From Serinus canaria (lineage: Eukaryota; Chordata; Aves; Passeriformes; Fringillidae), in NCBI RefSeq assembly GCF_022539315.1, contig NC_066313.1, positions 67,893,934 through 67,957,933 of the forward strand: a stretch of 64,000 bases of DNA, in the 5' to 3' direction. The position numbers were made by a program, and so were the translations under genes. Shown here in pieces: positions 48,846 through 62,102 of this stretch. Positions within the stretch are counted from its first letter, which is position 1. Each line of letters opens with the position of its first letter. The notes under the pieces were generated by a model. That model saw nothing but the letters and a program-made list of their open reading frames with translations. It made no database searches and had not been told where the DNA came from.

Positions 48846-49009
48846 AACTGCAATCACACTTTCACATTCTTCATCTGTGTAGTTTCATTCAATGATTTCA
48901 ACATATTGTCATAAATTGAATCAATAACCTGTTTTTATATATAACAAACTCCGACCAGATTTGAGTGAGTTGCAGCTTTGAGTACTATGTGTGCCTATAT
49001 GTTGTTCCT

Positions 49010-49345
49010 TTCCAAGGGCAGCACATGGCATTTCCTGCTGCTGGACTTCATTATGTTGTTAGCCCATCTCTCCAGCCTGTTCAGGCCCCTCTAAATGGCA
49101 ACATACCCATCTGACATACTTAGACTGAGTTTTGTAGAGCCTACAGTTTTGCTGAGGGTGCACTTTCCCCCCTGTCACTGAGGTGAAACAGCGCTGAATT
49201 ACTGATTGCTGAACCACACCTCACTAGTGACTGCTGTCCATCTGGACTGGGTGTTGCTGATCACAACCATCTTAGCCTAGCAATTCTGACTGCTTTCAAT
49301 CTAACTCACTGCCCATTTCCCTGTTTGCTAAATATCTCATGGAAG
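49010..49345 (-). mobile_element. CR1 LINE ORF2 fragment, minus strand
   Basis: On the minus strand it follows the CR1 reverse-transcriptase region in the same order as 36895-37230. The blocks include CTCTCCAGCCTGTTCAGGCC (complement), GAGTTTTGTAGAGCC, TTGCTGAGGGTGCAC, GTCACTGAGGT and GACTGCTGTCCATCTGGACTGG. It is more decayed than the 36.5-kb copy. Its 3' side points towards the plus-strand CR1 at 48845, so the two pieces are tail to tail. Confidence 0.7.
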
Positions 49346-50301
49346 CAGGATGAAAATTCCTATTGACCTCTTGGCTTGAGCTATTTAACACTAGCTAGAG
49401 AAAACAGTTAAGTTGCTAGAAAAGAGCCTTGGCCAATCAGGAATGTAGTTTAGTTAAAACTCCTTTGCCTGATGAAGATAGAAACACAGCTGAAGAAAGA
49501 TTTATATTGATCAGAAGCATTTCATTTTATTTTTTAATTACTTTACAAAGATGATATCCTCAAGAATTAATGCTTTTTTCCAGTTTTTTAACTAGTAGTT
49601 ATTTGACAAGTAGTTAGTTATGGTCATCTGATGAAGATTTTCAATGGATATAAATTCTTAAATAGGGTGTTCTGACTTCCCTTTTGCTTGATATAAAAAA
49701 AACTTAAGTGTCTAATAGTAATTGCATCTAAATTCAAAATGTTTGTGCATCAACTTGTCTATGTGACTCCCTGAATATTTTATTCCCATTAAAATGCCTT
49801 GTGGAATCTGCTTTGAATAAAACTAACTAAATAACAAAGCCATGCTTGAGATTAATCCTTCATTAGGAAGAAGCATTTAATAGGGATACACATATGAAAT
49901 CTATTCAGTCTGTCCACAATAAGATTCGTGATCCTCATTAAGAATATGAAAACAGAAAATTATGAAACTTACTTTGCATTTTACTTTACATAAATTAGCA
50001 CAATATTTAATGACCTGTGAAACTTCTTCAAAGTTTACATTAGTTAAAAAGGCAAGTTTGAATAAGTTGAGTTTCATCGCTGACGGTAAACTAAAACTAT
50101 AATTCGTTCAGAAGAAATTCTGCATTTGACCAATAAAATTGGTAAATTGCATTTCAGTCTCACAGACATTTATTTGCCTATTTAACTTTATTAATAACAT
50201 TAAGCCAATATGATATACTACCTGTTAATTCTTGACACTGTTTTTTAGAGATTTTTTTAAATGTAGAGGAGTTTAAATAAAAGCTGTATGTGGAGGTATA
50301 T

Positions 50302-50321
50302 TTGTGTGTGTGTGTGTGTGT
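50302..50321. repeat. (TG)n microsatellite with TA-rich extension
   Basis: About nine TG units followed by a TA-rich stretch to 50351, next to the 24-bp tandem duplication. Confidence 0.9.
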
Positions 50322-50351
50322 AATATACATGTATATATATTTAATATATAT

Positions 50352-50399
50352 ACAGTGTATATACATACACACTATACAGTGTATATACATACACACTAT
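50352..50399. repeat. Perfect tandem duplication of a 24-bp unit
   Basis: The 24 bases 50352-50375 (starting ACAGTGTATATAC, ending CACTAT) repeat exactly at 50376-50399. Each unit contains a GTGTATATACATACAC-type near-palindrome. Identity of the copies suggests a recent duplication. Confidence 0.95.
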
Positions 50400-50654
50400 C
50401 ATGATACATTATGACAATTGTGGTGTTTTCACTCTGAAGGAATCTTAGCTTAGAATTAAGGTAATAAAGACTGTTTTGAAGGGAAGATTTCCTCACTATA
50501 GGATAAAATGATGATTACATTACCATTCCTCTTGTTTTTTCTGATGAGAGAGAACATCTGGAACATGGATCTGGGTTGAATTAAACCGTTGTTGATTAAA
50601 TTTTCCTATACAAGTTGGGCAATTTTTCAAGGGTCTGACACAGAAGTAGGGTGA

Positions 50655-51164
50655 TATGACTGTAGAAACTGCAGCCTATGGAAAACCATTCAGGCACAGG
50701 CCTATCCTGGAGGACTGCAGGCAGCGGAGAGAATTGATTGTCAAGCAGGAGGAAAGTGTGAGAAGGAAGGAGAAGCAGAGTGGAGCTGTAATGGAGTCAG
50801 CTCCCATCCTCCAATCCTCCCCTCCACTTCTTGGGTGAGGAAGGTAGAGGAGTCGGGAATGGCAATATGGAATTCAATCTGGGAAAAGGAATGGGGTAGG
50901 GAAGAAGGTTTTTTTAGGAGGAGAAGAAGGGGGTCACTGTTTCTTACCATGCTAGTCTATTTTTGACTGATGATAAATTAAATTTGTTCATCTCAAATCC
51001 TGTCTATTTTGTCCATGTTAGTACTTGGTAAATGAACTCCCTGTCTGTCTTGACTCACAAATATTTTCATTGCCATTTCCTCACCTGTTGAGGAGGGAAA
51101 GTGAGAGAGAATCTCTCTATGTGTGTGTACGGGTGTGGCAGATGGCCAAAGTCAATCTGTTACA
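50655..51164 (+). mobile_element. Avian ERV LTR, 5'-truncated, plus strand
   Basis: Same family as 31417-32623, in the opposite orientation. Recognisable blocks in order are CTGGAGGACTGCAGGCAGC at 50708, GGAAAGTGTGAGAAGGAAGG near 50751, AGGAGTCGGGAATGG near 50848, AAATGAACTCCCTGTCTGTC near 51030, TCACCTGTTGAGGAGGGAAAG and a GATGGCCAAAGTCAATCTGTTACA 3' end at 51164. The 5' half of the LTR is missing. No internal viral sequence lies next to it. Frames in it are incidental. Confidence 0.75.
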
Positions 51165-54100
51165 GACTTTTATTATAAAAAGTACTTATTCTGAAAAACA
51201 CATTCACAGAGAAATTATTGTATAAGAAGTAAGTAAGTGTTCCTGAATTTATTTTTTTTACCTACTTATCTGTTTTTTTGCATATCTGTTTACCATTCTG
51301 GATGTTATAAAAAACTGAAGTCCTGCGATTTTAGTGAATTTTTGTTATAAACTGAAGGATTTATAAAGTAAACCCAGCGCATAATCTTCCTATAGGTATA
51401 ATAAGTAGGTTTGAACATAAAATTATAAATTGGCTGGTCCCCTTGGTCAAAGAATTTTGGGGTTGTAGACTATTTCTGATGTTATAATTGCATCAAAACT
51501 ACTTAACATTTATTTGGTTCTAACATGAAATATTTTGAACATCCCTTTTCAATAGTGTGTGTTTAGAAAGATAATTAGGAACAGAAAAAGAAAATAATTT
51601 GCAAAGTCGTCTGAAATCTATAAAATAACATGAAACAGAGAACAACATGTAATGTTGCATTTTTGGATTGATCCTTAAGAAGTAGAGCCATCAGCTGAAA
51701 GTCCTTTAGAATTCCACTTTCTCCTGACTTTTTTCTCAAACCCTTGTTCAACAATGGACAGCTAATGCAATGTGAGAATTGCACGAGCTGGAAAGTACAG
51801 TGTGAGTAGATCATGACATTCCTCAGTGAATCAAAGAGAAAATGTCCTTTGTGAAAATCAGACAGAATGTTCAGTGAAAAAAGCAAAAAGAAATAAATCA
51901 GGCTAAAAGGAATAAAGCAAAAAAGAAACAAACCTAGTCTACAATCATCCTGCATTAACTGAACACTAGTTGATGTATTTAAATAATGAGCCTAGCTCTT
52001 TAACACTTTTGTATGGTCATAAAAGAGAGTAAGTATCTCCAGAGAACAATTCAGATTTTAAATTAAAAAAAAAAGTGAAAAATATTCTGTGAAAAATCTT
52101 TGAAAGAAGCATAAAAATCACACCACTGAAGAAAGGACTCAGTGTATAAACTTGGTCTTGCTCTTGTCTTCCTTTTACCACACTATTGACTTTCTCCTGC
52201 TTAGAAGAGTATAATCTAGTTTTCAAAATCAAAGGGTCAAAATATTGGAAAAGCTGAAATGGAGACTTGCTGTACATATTCATTATGGTAATCTCTTTAA
52301 CTGCATCATTTTCTGACATGCTTCCACTATGATCTGCCATTCAATGTACTTGGTTAATATAAAATTTATCAACACAGTACAGTAATTCACATTTTAGTCT
52401 GGATGTCATGCCAAAACAAAATTGGAAATCCCAAACAACCCGACAAAAACAAAGCAAATAAATCCCAACCCCAAACACAAAAACAATCAACGAATCACAA
52501 ATGCCTACAGTCCATTCTGAGTGAAAACTGAAGTAGAAGTGCGAATTTGTCTGGTATTTGCCAAGGTACACTCTCATGGCTCACTCATTTTAGCACAAAT
52601 TTCAAAAAAAAAACAAACCTGCAGAACTCAGATACAGTGAAATTCACAAATATCAGAATTTACCAATTAATTGTATAAATTGCTGAACAAGCACAAAAGA
52701 AGACAAAACTGTGAGATAAAACTGTGTTAGAGTAATACATTAATCATATGTTACTAGGTTTTTTTTAGATAGTAGTATTCACTATAGGAGAAAACTTTAC
52801 AAAGTATATGCGAAATGAATGTATTTTGGGTTCACTTATGATATCCTATAATTTGTCTTTCCAGGGAACAGAAGTTTCATTGAAGCCTCTCATACATGTA
52901 GTATAATTGCATGGTGTGTTCCAGGCTATCACAAGTGAACATGGAAATACCAAGAGGGTTTTGCTGGGTTGTTCAGGGTTTTCAACACAGAAACCTCAAA
53001 ATAGTTCAGGTTTCAAAAACCAATTATTTTTTGTTTTTCTTTGGTGTCAGTATACTTTCAAGATCATTAAACTCTGTTCTTTGAATGCTCAAATATTTTC
53101 TTGTCTTCGGGATGTTTGCTCAAGTCTAAATATAGGTATATACAACATACTGACTAATTAGAAGTTTAAATTCCATTTATTTGTGCTAAGCAACAATCTT
53201 TGAAAAACTGTAGTAGAAAAGACATCTTTTAGCTTACATGGAAAATACATACATACAAAATTACAATTTCATTTGTGCTCTTTAATATTTTGGCAACCAG
53301 TACAACTCAGAAATAACCATTCAGAAAAGAATGTTTTATGCTTGTCTTGATGTGAGTAATAAAATGAAAATGAATAATGTTGTTCTTGAAGTAAACTGGA
53401 TTCATAAGAATTAGATTGACTAATTCTTGGTAAACTGAATATTTTTCAGCTATACTTTCAGTAAGGGTGGAATACTAGTTTTTACTCATAATGGAAGCAC
53501 ACACTTGTCTATTGCATATATATAGAAAATATGCAGCACATTTGAATGAACATGATTCCCTGGGAATAACCTTTGAATGATCAGAAGAGAAATCAAATTG
53601 CAAAATATCTGTGGTTTGGTGAATGTTATTTCAGCAACTTCTGTCAAAAAAACTAGACTGTCTGCCCAAAGACACATATAAATTAACATTGCTGATGTAA
53701 TTGAAGTGATATTTTTTCCTTGAAACAGAGACCATGATGTTTTTTCTTTATGAAACTTTTTCATAATGGGATGAGAAATTTATATACAGACCTCTAACCA
53801 TTACAAATATTTTTAATTCTCAAAACTTCAGTGTGGGCAAAATATTCTCAAATTTTGATAATCATGAAGAAAACTGTAATGTATGCGGAGCTGTTTCCTT
53901 GCGTTGCTCTTACAAACACCACTGCTCATTTCCATGGTCCTGTAAGGATGAATAGAAGACAAAGGTTAAACTTTTATTTTACTTCCTTTTATGTTTTATT
54001 AAGCTATGATGAGTGTCAAAGAGATGTAAATCCATTTCAGGTGGACATGGAAATTATAGCCTTTTGAGTACAGTAGAGAATCATCTGAAATGCAAAGGAA

Positions 54101-56184
54101 AATCGTGTCATGCTTTCATTACTGCCCTCACTGCATCAGTTCAGTGATGTGTGAGGATCTGTATTGAAAGGATACTGCAAAATCAGATTATATGGTAATT
54201 TTGCAAGCTATCTTTTACTGTTATGGGCCAGGTTGCCTAGAGGTGATCTGAAATTAAGAAAGCCAAAAGCAGCAGCCTCTTCAGTAGCCCCCCTCGTACC
54301 GAGGAAAGCATGAGTGGTGAAACAGAATCTATTTGCACAGAGGTGTCTTGAATTCTGTTGACTGAACTCCACTGACATACATCCGAATGCAGAAACTGCT
54401 AACACAACTTGGACCAAGCCCAGCATTATGTATTATCAGCAGTAGCTGGTTTCTGGGGCCTAAAAGTCAAAGAATGGTGTTATGTTTAATCCTGTGGTAG
54501 ATGGTCTGGTTTGGAATACTAAACTAGAAGAGACAATTTTAAATTATTACAACAGCTGCTTCAGAAGATTAAATCTGTCAGAAAGACAAAGGAGAACAGC
54601 TTACTTTGTAGGTTTCCATTAACTGACAAAACAATTCTTAAATCCCAGGAAACACTTTCAAAGTGCCACAATTTTTCTTCTTTTCTGTTTTATTTCACAG
54701 ATGTATATATACAAAATTTTTTTTGACTCTTTCTTTTCTGGACTGAGAAAGGCATAAAAAGTGCAGCATTTTTATAACTCCTTCTGGTTGCAGTATTAAA
54801 TATAACACAATAACAAAAAATCCTGAAAACATTGATCCTCTATGGAGGGATGAAGTAAGCAAGGTATCTGTCTTCCAAAACCTCTTTCACAAGTCATCTT
54901 TGTATACTCAGAGAGTGTACAATAATACAATAGGTATAGATGAAGACTCAGTTTGCAGCAGTAGAACAGAGAACAGGAAAGGCAAAAAATAAAGCAAACC
55001 ACAAAGAAAGAGAGAAAAGGTACAAGCAATTTTTTAGGTCCTCTCTTCATGTCTAGAGCACAAAAATATATGTCACGTTACTTTTGTGCTGATGTTGTGG
55101 CCAGGGGGGAGAATGGTGGAGATAGAGATATTTTTTTTGTATTTCAATATTCTAAGAAAAGCAGTTTTGAATAAAACTATGGGAAGCTGTTTTATTTCTG
55201 TAGACTGGGAAATGTATGTTGCTATTAGTTGTAGCAGGTCAGAAGTTTCTATTTAGCTTCAGGTTCTGAAAAAAATTATCATCTGTGATTTGCCAAATTT
55301 GTGAAAGAGCCTGGAGTTCTTTTTATTTTTTTCTTCTTATCTTTAAGGCCAATTTCTTACCAACAGAAGACTAAGGATTTTTGTTTAAATGGTTTTAGTT
55401 TTGCTTAGCTTTGAGTTACTGTTTGGTGTAGCACAGTGTTATATACTTTTGATATAGTTATGTAATAAATTGATAGTGAAACACAACTCTTCTGTGTAGT
55501 GCAGAGTGACCTCAGGATAGCAATGTACAGGACTGCAATCACAGAATAACTGCAGAGGCTTCACAAGAATGGGTGTAGGGTGAAAACAGAGATTCCAGGG
55601 CTATTAACTAATCAACATCAGTCAATTTTTTTTTAAACAAACACAACTCTGGGACCTGGGTAAATTTAGTCCTTTTACAGAAGTAAAAGGAAAAATAAAG
55701 AAACAGAATAAAATGCAACATGGAAATTCTGGTATGACATGGAACTGCAGGCCAGTGAATAAAAAAGTGTGTAGTAGATGCTGCAAAGTATGAACAGTTA
55801 TTGTAAAAAGACCATAGGATGAGGAAGAAAGCATCACCATCACTATCATGGTCAATCTCTTGGTGAAGAGCTCCAAAAGATGATGACTCACCCTAACCTT
55901 CCTTCTTGTTGAGGAAGAGTGCAATCATCAATCTTAGATGCACTGAAACTAGAGGGGTACTTAAAGGAAGAGAACAAAAATAGAAACGGGAATAAATACA
56001 ATTTTGCCATCCTGATCAAGAACTCCATTCATTACAAAACTGGCAGTTTCTTTTCCACAGAACACTGTGGTTTTGCTGAAACAAAATTTAGAAAAAAAAA
56101 ATGAATAGTTTTCCAAGGCTCTTAAAAACAAAAGTATTTGCAATACTCCTGGAATGAGGCCAGTAGAGGTCTAGAAGTTTATGG
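51165..56184. other. Unique AT-rich DNA, no gene seen
   Basis: 5 kb without a supported feature. The longest frame (51575-51955, minus, 126 codons) is hydrophobic and motif-free. The frame 54208-54426 (minus) starts with a signal-peptide-like stretch but has no other support. Confidence 0.55.
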
Positions 56185-56575
56185 GAAAAGATGTTTAGGG
56201 GAGGCAGCGGGGGAGCACCTCTCTTATGAGACCTCAGCCCTGAGAAGACTGAAAGGGGACCTTGGCAATGTCTACAAGTATTTGAAGGGAGATTGCCAAA
56301 AGGGTGGAGCCAGGCTCTTCCTGGTGCTACCAAGCAATAAGACAAGGGGTAATGGGCAGAATCTGATACACAGGAAGTTCCATCTGAATATGGGAAAGAA
56401 CTTCCTTGCTCTAAATGTGGAAGTACGCTGACCAGATTGCTCAGTGAGGTTGTGGATTTTCCCTCACTGGAGATAATTAAAGACCCATCTGGTCCCAAAA
56501 TTCTGCAATGTACTCAAGTAGGATACCCTCCCTGAGCAAAGGGAGCTGACCAGATGACCCACTGTAGAACCTCCC
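56185..56575 (+). mobile_element. CR1 LINE 3' part, plus strand
   Basis: Blocks in CR1 order: GGGGAGCACCTCTCTTATGAG, TGAGAAGACTGAAAGGGGACC, CTACAAGTATTTGAAGGGAG, CCAGGCTCTTCCTGGTG, AATAAGACAAGGGGTAATGG, CTGAATATGGGAAAGAACTTC, GACCAGATTGCTCAGTGAGG and the 3' UTR GACCAGATGACCCACTGTAG. It is less decayed than the 17.5-kb copy, and an internal deletion removed the GGGAGTTGGGGTTG region. It is 5' truncated, and the ATTCTATG tail is not clear after 56575. Confidence 0.85.
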
Positions 56576-59500
56576 AGCTTTATGCATTCTCTTGGTCACC
56601 TTTTGCTTATACACTATGTCTTCAGAATAACCACAAAGAACTTGAAAAAAACCCTTGGAAATTTCTCTCTGTATCCTCAGTTTACATATTTACTTCCAAG
56701 TTTTTCATCTAAACAATTTTTTAATCAATAGGAAGAAGGAGGAACATCTAATCTGTGATCTGTCTCATATGTTAAATTGATCAATTATATTGTACCAGGA
56801 AAATGTCTGCTTTTTATTAACGAAAATTTCATAAAAATACAACCAAACAAAACTCCCAAGTATTTTGGTATTGCAGATAATTACAGTGATGAGACATGAC
56901 TTAAACAGTGTTTGTGCACTGTGAACATGAGCAAGCTATAATGGTCATAAATATTGTATCATTACAGACAGCCAGGGGCAGTTTGCATGTAGTGCTTTAA
57001 TTTGAAGGCTTGGGAGTTTGTAGCTGTAGAGAGAGGTTTCAACTTTATTGTTCTAGCCTAACTGTATATATTAAATAGCCTCTAAGTATATACATATATT
57101 AACAGGATTCTTAGATTCTCAAAGTTCCTTTCTTGAGTAGATTTAGCTTTTATAAACCCAAGACCCCAGTGTACAGATTGGTGATGTGCCAGGAATCAGA
57201 AAATTAAAAAAAAAAGAGAGGAAAACCTTGCCCATAGAATTTTAGAGTGTGGACATCTATAGCTGAATTAGTGATTCCAGGTGGTCTTTGGAGACAATGG
57301 AAAGAAATAGGTGCTTTTAGGCTTCTTCTTATTCTAAAGTATATGTTTAAAATAAGTTAATTGAGTCTTAGTTCACAAGACATATTTAATTCCTCTTTAA
57401 ACTACAGACAATATATAATTTGACCACTGAGAAGTGGAAACTTACATTGTAGATGACTGAAGCCATTTGAGATGAATCCTGTTACTCTCCCCTACTAATC
57501 AATTCCCAAATCTTTTCCACAATTTCTCCAGTGAAGAAATCAATACCATCTTGTTGGGCTGTGCTAACATATGATAGCTTTTTCACTTGCTGCCTTCATT
57601 TGTGTGCCTTTTTCAAAGGCTAGGTTTAGAACCGCAGCTTTCACTATGAACATGTTCTACTATAAAATCAGTCTAATTTAGAAAACTTCAAACTAAAAAA
57701 TTATTAAGGAGGAAAATAGTGCATTAAAATATTCTTTGTTGATTTTATAAAGAAGGAAATATTGAACTTAACTGCAGTAAACAAAGAATCCAGGTATAAT
57801 CAGAGTATTACAAATTGTTCTATTTTAAAAAGTGATTAACTGATACATATAAAACTGTTATAAAAAAATCCCCTAATTACTAAAAAATTTGTATGTTCAA
57901 GAAAGCAAATATTATGAAAAATTATAATTTTCATTTTAAGTATTTTTATTAATTTGCAAACATAGCAATTTTAAAGACAATAAAAGCAGTAAAAATTTTT
58001 ATTGAAATATGAAAGCACAGAAATATAAAGTACAGTAAGGTAGAATATAAGAATGGAATGCTCTTTCAGAAACATGAATGGCCTGAATTGGTATCCTATT
58101 TCTAACAGTGACCATAAAAGGATGCTGTGGAAGAGGAAGAGCAGGGCAAATACCTCTTCTAGGAATATGTCTCCTAGGAATGTTCCAGATTTAATCTAAT
58201 TTCACCTCAGGTTATTTCTGCAGATATACTACCTGCTCAGCAGATCAGTAAAAGTTTAGTTGTTCTGAACCTGGTTTGTATTACCTCCATCTGACAGCCC
58301 ATATTTCTATATTCTTCCTCTGGAGGTGGCTTCTCTGAGATAGTCAGGTTAGCAAAACTGTTAAAAGAAGAAGGAGCATGCATTTAAAAATTCTGACCAT
58401 AATTATTTTGCAACTGATGACCAGAAACACTACCTAAATAAATGATGTGGAGGCAGAGAGCAAAATTGTGAAACAGGTAGGGGCGAAAACATTTGGTATT
58501 GTATATATTAGAGAAGAGGTTACAATCCCTGAAAATTCCTGTGTGCCATAGTGCCTGTCGTTTTTCTTCAAGGAGCATGGATTTTTTAATTTAGTAGTTG
58601 GCAGTTTTGTAAGTAACAGAGGTTTTATAAACCAAGATTTTATGCCTGCAATAGCTGCGTCTTTCAGGCACAGGACAAATTAACAGAGATATAATATCTC
58701 ACAAATTTCAATCTCTCCATGAGTGTTTTAACAAACTAAATTTCTCTTCTGGGGCCCTCCCAGAAAACTACTGATATTTGGAGGCTCTGCAGCATTTTCA
58801 GACTAAAGCTTTGCTTTGATAGATTGCTGCCTGAGGGAAGGTGGAAAGATAATGAGCCAGAGAAAAGAGTGATCTGAGGGAAAGAGCACAAGAGAGGAAA
58901 GCTGACAGTGAGTCTTAATTTAAGGCTAAAATCTGAGAAATAATTTAGGTTCAAACCGTTTCTTTATGGCAACTGAGACCACCAGTCAACCTTGAAGGTT
59001 CCTGTGTTTCTGCCAGGACGATTTCAGTGTCTGTGTTTCCAAAAAGGGCATGAGCTACACTGTTCAATTTATTCCTGATGTAATCCAAACACTGCTTCAC
59101 AAACTGGAAATTGGCCTTTACTGATCACACCTGCAGGATTGTAACTCACATATTCCAGCCTGATCCTACTGAACAAGCTAGGTGCGAAAGATCCCAAAAG
59201 CACTATAAGAAGATATTGTGTTATGCTTCACATCAGGAAGTTATCTGTCTTTTTTAAAAGCTGCCACTCTTATTCTTCCCAAATTCCCACAACAGAGCAA
59301 TGTGAACCCAGAGGTCTGGATTTACCTGGCTGTAAGGCTATAAGCATCAGCCTTTGTCTATTGAGAAGATCTGTTGCAAATGAGAAGAGAGGAGAGAGTG
59401 AAACTAGTAAAGAATGTTTTTTGATTTTCCAGTTGGAGAAAATAACTGTGTCTGTGAGATATAAAATTGCAGATGAATATTAGGCTGACACTCAGAATTA

Positions 59501-62021
59501 AATTTAGTGCATTTTGGAACAGTTTTATTAAACAATGTAAGTATCCTGTCCAGTCAGTGAGACAAGAAGGTTTAGGAGATGTCCTTTGTGAGCCTATACT
59601 ATATAGGAGGGCATGATCTTTTATGATTCATTGTCTCACTGGTCCTCTGCACTTTAGATTTTATAAGAAAAATCCCTGTTCCTTGTCTAAGAGCTAATTT
59701 AGGAATGTTCAAATGTGCTCTGAATTTAATGTAACAAACTGGAACTTAAAATTTTATTTCATGTAGTAATCTTTTATCATAATTCATTTATTTGAACTGT
59801 AAAAAATTCCAGAAATAAGCATTTCTGAAATTATTAGCACTAATTTTATTGAACATGGATGAGTCAAAGGTTATGAATTTCATTTTGATGCTGAAAGAAT
59901 GCAGAATTTTTCAGTGACATATTTTCCAGCAAATATGCACTTTAAAGTGACACTTTAAACTTGTTGTTCCAAAATTGTGATTATATGTACTTGCTTTAAG
60001 CTCTTTTTCATCCTTTCACATTACTCAACAGTCCACAATAATAATAAAATTATGGAATGAGAGAGACAAAACCACTTAAAATTACAGTTTGATAAGCAGC
60101 AAAGGAAGTGGAAGGAAATAATAGAAGACGGGAGACATATGCCATCATATTATGAAACATCTCGAGTAACAGCTGCAGATTTTCTTTAAAATTGAAAAAA
60201 AATTAGCCACTACAGATGTGTATATATTATATAAAATGTACAACCAATAGTTGTAGGTGAGGTTTTCCTGTACACAGAAGGTATCTAGTCTTTAGAGGAT
60301 TTAGTACCGCAATGAAATGAGTTGCTATGAATAGAACTGCAAAGTAAATGTCTCATTTTCAATATATATCAGTTTAAAATGCTGTCACGGTTAAATAACT
60401 GTCTGAAACTATGACAGTATCTCTCCAGCTGTCTCTTCATATGGTACTGGTGCTCATGTAAGACTGTATTAGCTTCTTAAACACTACATAACTCCACAAA
60501 TATTTCAGTTTATCATTTGAACATACCTGGCTCCTTGATACACATTTTTAAAACCATGATAAGCTGCAGAGACCATTTTATAAAGGCCAGGAAAGCAAAT
60601 GGTGGGGTTTAAATGTAATTTTTAGGTAGAAGATACTAAACTTGATATCTGACAACATATTTCTTTGCAGTTGCTCACTGGACATATTGAACTTGGTACA
60701 TACTAAAATAAGACATCTGTGAACAGACTGGAATTTTAGTCAGGTTAATTTTACTCCTGACACAAATATATGATGCAAAAACTTACAAAGAATGACTGTG
60801 AAATGCAAAAGATTTGACTAATACCTAGAGAGGCTGTTAGTGGGCTTCTCTTCATAGAACTATGTGTTGGACAGGGAATGCATCAGGACATGGCAAATTG
60901 GTGCACAAACTGTCTTAATGTGCTTGAAAAAACCCTGCATTCTTGTACAAGTAAAATTCTTTTTTTTTACAATTCATAGCCTATACTAAATTTGTAAAAA
61001 AAAATTAAGACTCAAGGAAAAATTGAGTCTCTATCTTTTGATTAAATAACCCTTTTAATTTTTTTTCAGAAAACATGGAGACCATGCTGCTCTGTACATT
61101 ACAGTTTTCTCGGATAATTTTAGTTGTTTAAGCACCTTATAATAGTACTTATCTTACAGTGCTAGCATGCAAAATAAGAGAATGCAAAAACAAAATGATA
61201 ATGAAATCTATCTGTAAGTGATAATTTAAAAAAAAAGAAAGAAAAAATTACTGTATTCTAAAATTTGTATTCTTGATTTTCATAATTCCTTTGTTACAAG
61301 CAACATCTTTCTATTAATTTTTTTTTTCAATCCTTAAAATCATGACTTTAGTAAGACGTGTCAAAGTTTGAGTTGTCATTTTATTTTCTGGAGTGCAGAT
61401 GCATATGGACTTCAAAGAGGATTTAACTATAAAATTAATTTCCTATTTAAACCATCTTATTAACAGTAATAGACTATTGCTAAAAAATGTCTGGGAATTG
61501 GTATGGTGCACACTCATTTTTATTTAGCAGCAGTACAACAGCAGTCCAAAGCAAAGCTGACAATTGGTCTCCAGCAGGGATCTATAACACTAGTTATCCA
61601 TCAAGACTTCCACTGAGAGACTCCTCTTATGATTTCACTGGTGAGATTCTGTATTCTATTTGCTTTGAAGTCAGTTTATTTCCCTATTTGACTATCTCTG
61701 GTCCTCATCAAAACTTTAGGCTTTCATTTGTCAAACCTTCCTAAGTCTGGCCAAATAAGAACCAGCTGATAGCAAAATTTTATCTCAGTGGAAGTTCATG
61801 TGAAGTTCATTGCTACTGCATGTGTCAAAAATACTTGCCATAAATATGAATATTATTCACACTTTTATTCAATACCAATCCATAACTCTCTTCAAACTCT
61901 CTTATAAATTTCCAGGACATTGACCAGAAGGAATGATGGAACAAAACCTGACACAAAATTTAGGAGAGCACTTATGAGGGGAAAAACTTGTGGCCTCTAT
62001 AGCATACTGGGAACCTTTTAT
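56576..62021. other. Unique AT-rich DNA, no gene seen
   Basis: No gene, RNA gene or mobile element recognised. Open frames are short and motif-free, including the 85-codon frame 61487-61744, for which I found no splice or homology support. Confidence 0.6.
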
Positions 62022-62102
62022 AAAAACAAAACAAAACAAAACAAAACAAAACAAAACAAAACAAAACAAAACAAAACAAAACAAAACAAACAAAAAAAAA
62101 AA
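62022..62102. repeat. (AAAAC)n microsatellite
   Basis: About fourteen pentanucleotide AAAAC units followed by a short A run. Such arrays often grow from poly(A) tails of retroposed elements, but no element is visible on its left side. Confidence 0.95.

Larger units (their letters stand above)
49346..50654. other. Unique AT-rich DNA, no gene seen
   Basis: Nothing recognised except the TG repeat and the 24-bp duplication listed separately. Confidence 0.6.

Noticed and set aside
51575..51955. 126-codon hydrophobic minus-strand frame
   Set aside because: Phe/Leu-rich composition follows from A/T-rich codons; no motif, no splice context, length within chance expectation.
54208..54426. Minus-strand frame beginning with a signal-peptide-like sequence
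   Set aside because: Only 72 codons with no recognisable mature domain or cysteine pattern; a hydrophobic start alone is common by chance.
55536..55580. AATCACAGAATAACTGCAGAGG considered as a minus-strand CR1 3' end
   Set aside because: Only the first dozen bases fit; the following sequence does not continue into CR1.
56088..56498. 136-codon minus-strand frame, the longest in the window
   Set aside because: It is the antisense of the CR1 3' fragment at 56185-56575.
60364..60400. GCTGTCACGGTTAAATAACTGTC considered as an LTR 3' end
   Set aside because: It resembles the GGTTAAACCACGACA terminus only over a few bases and no other LTR block lies nearby.
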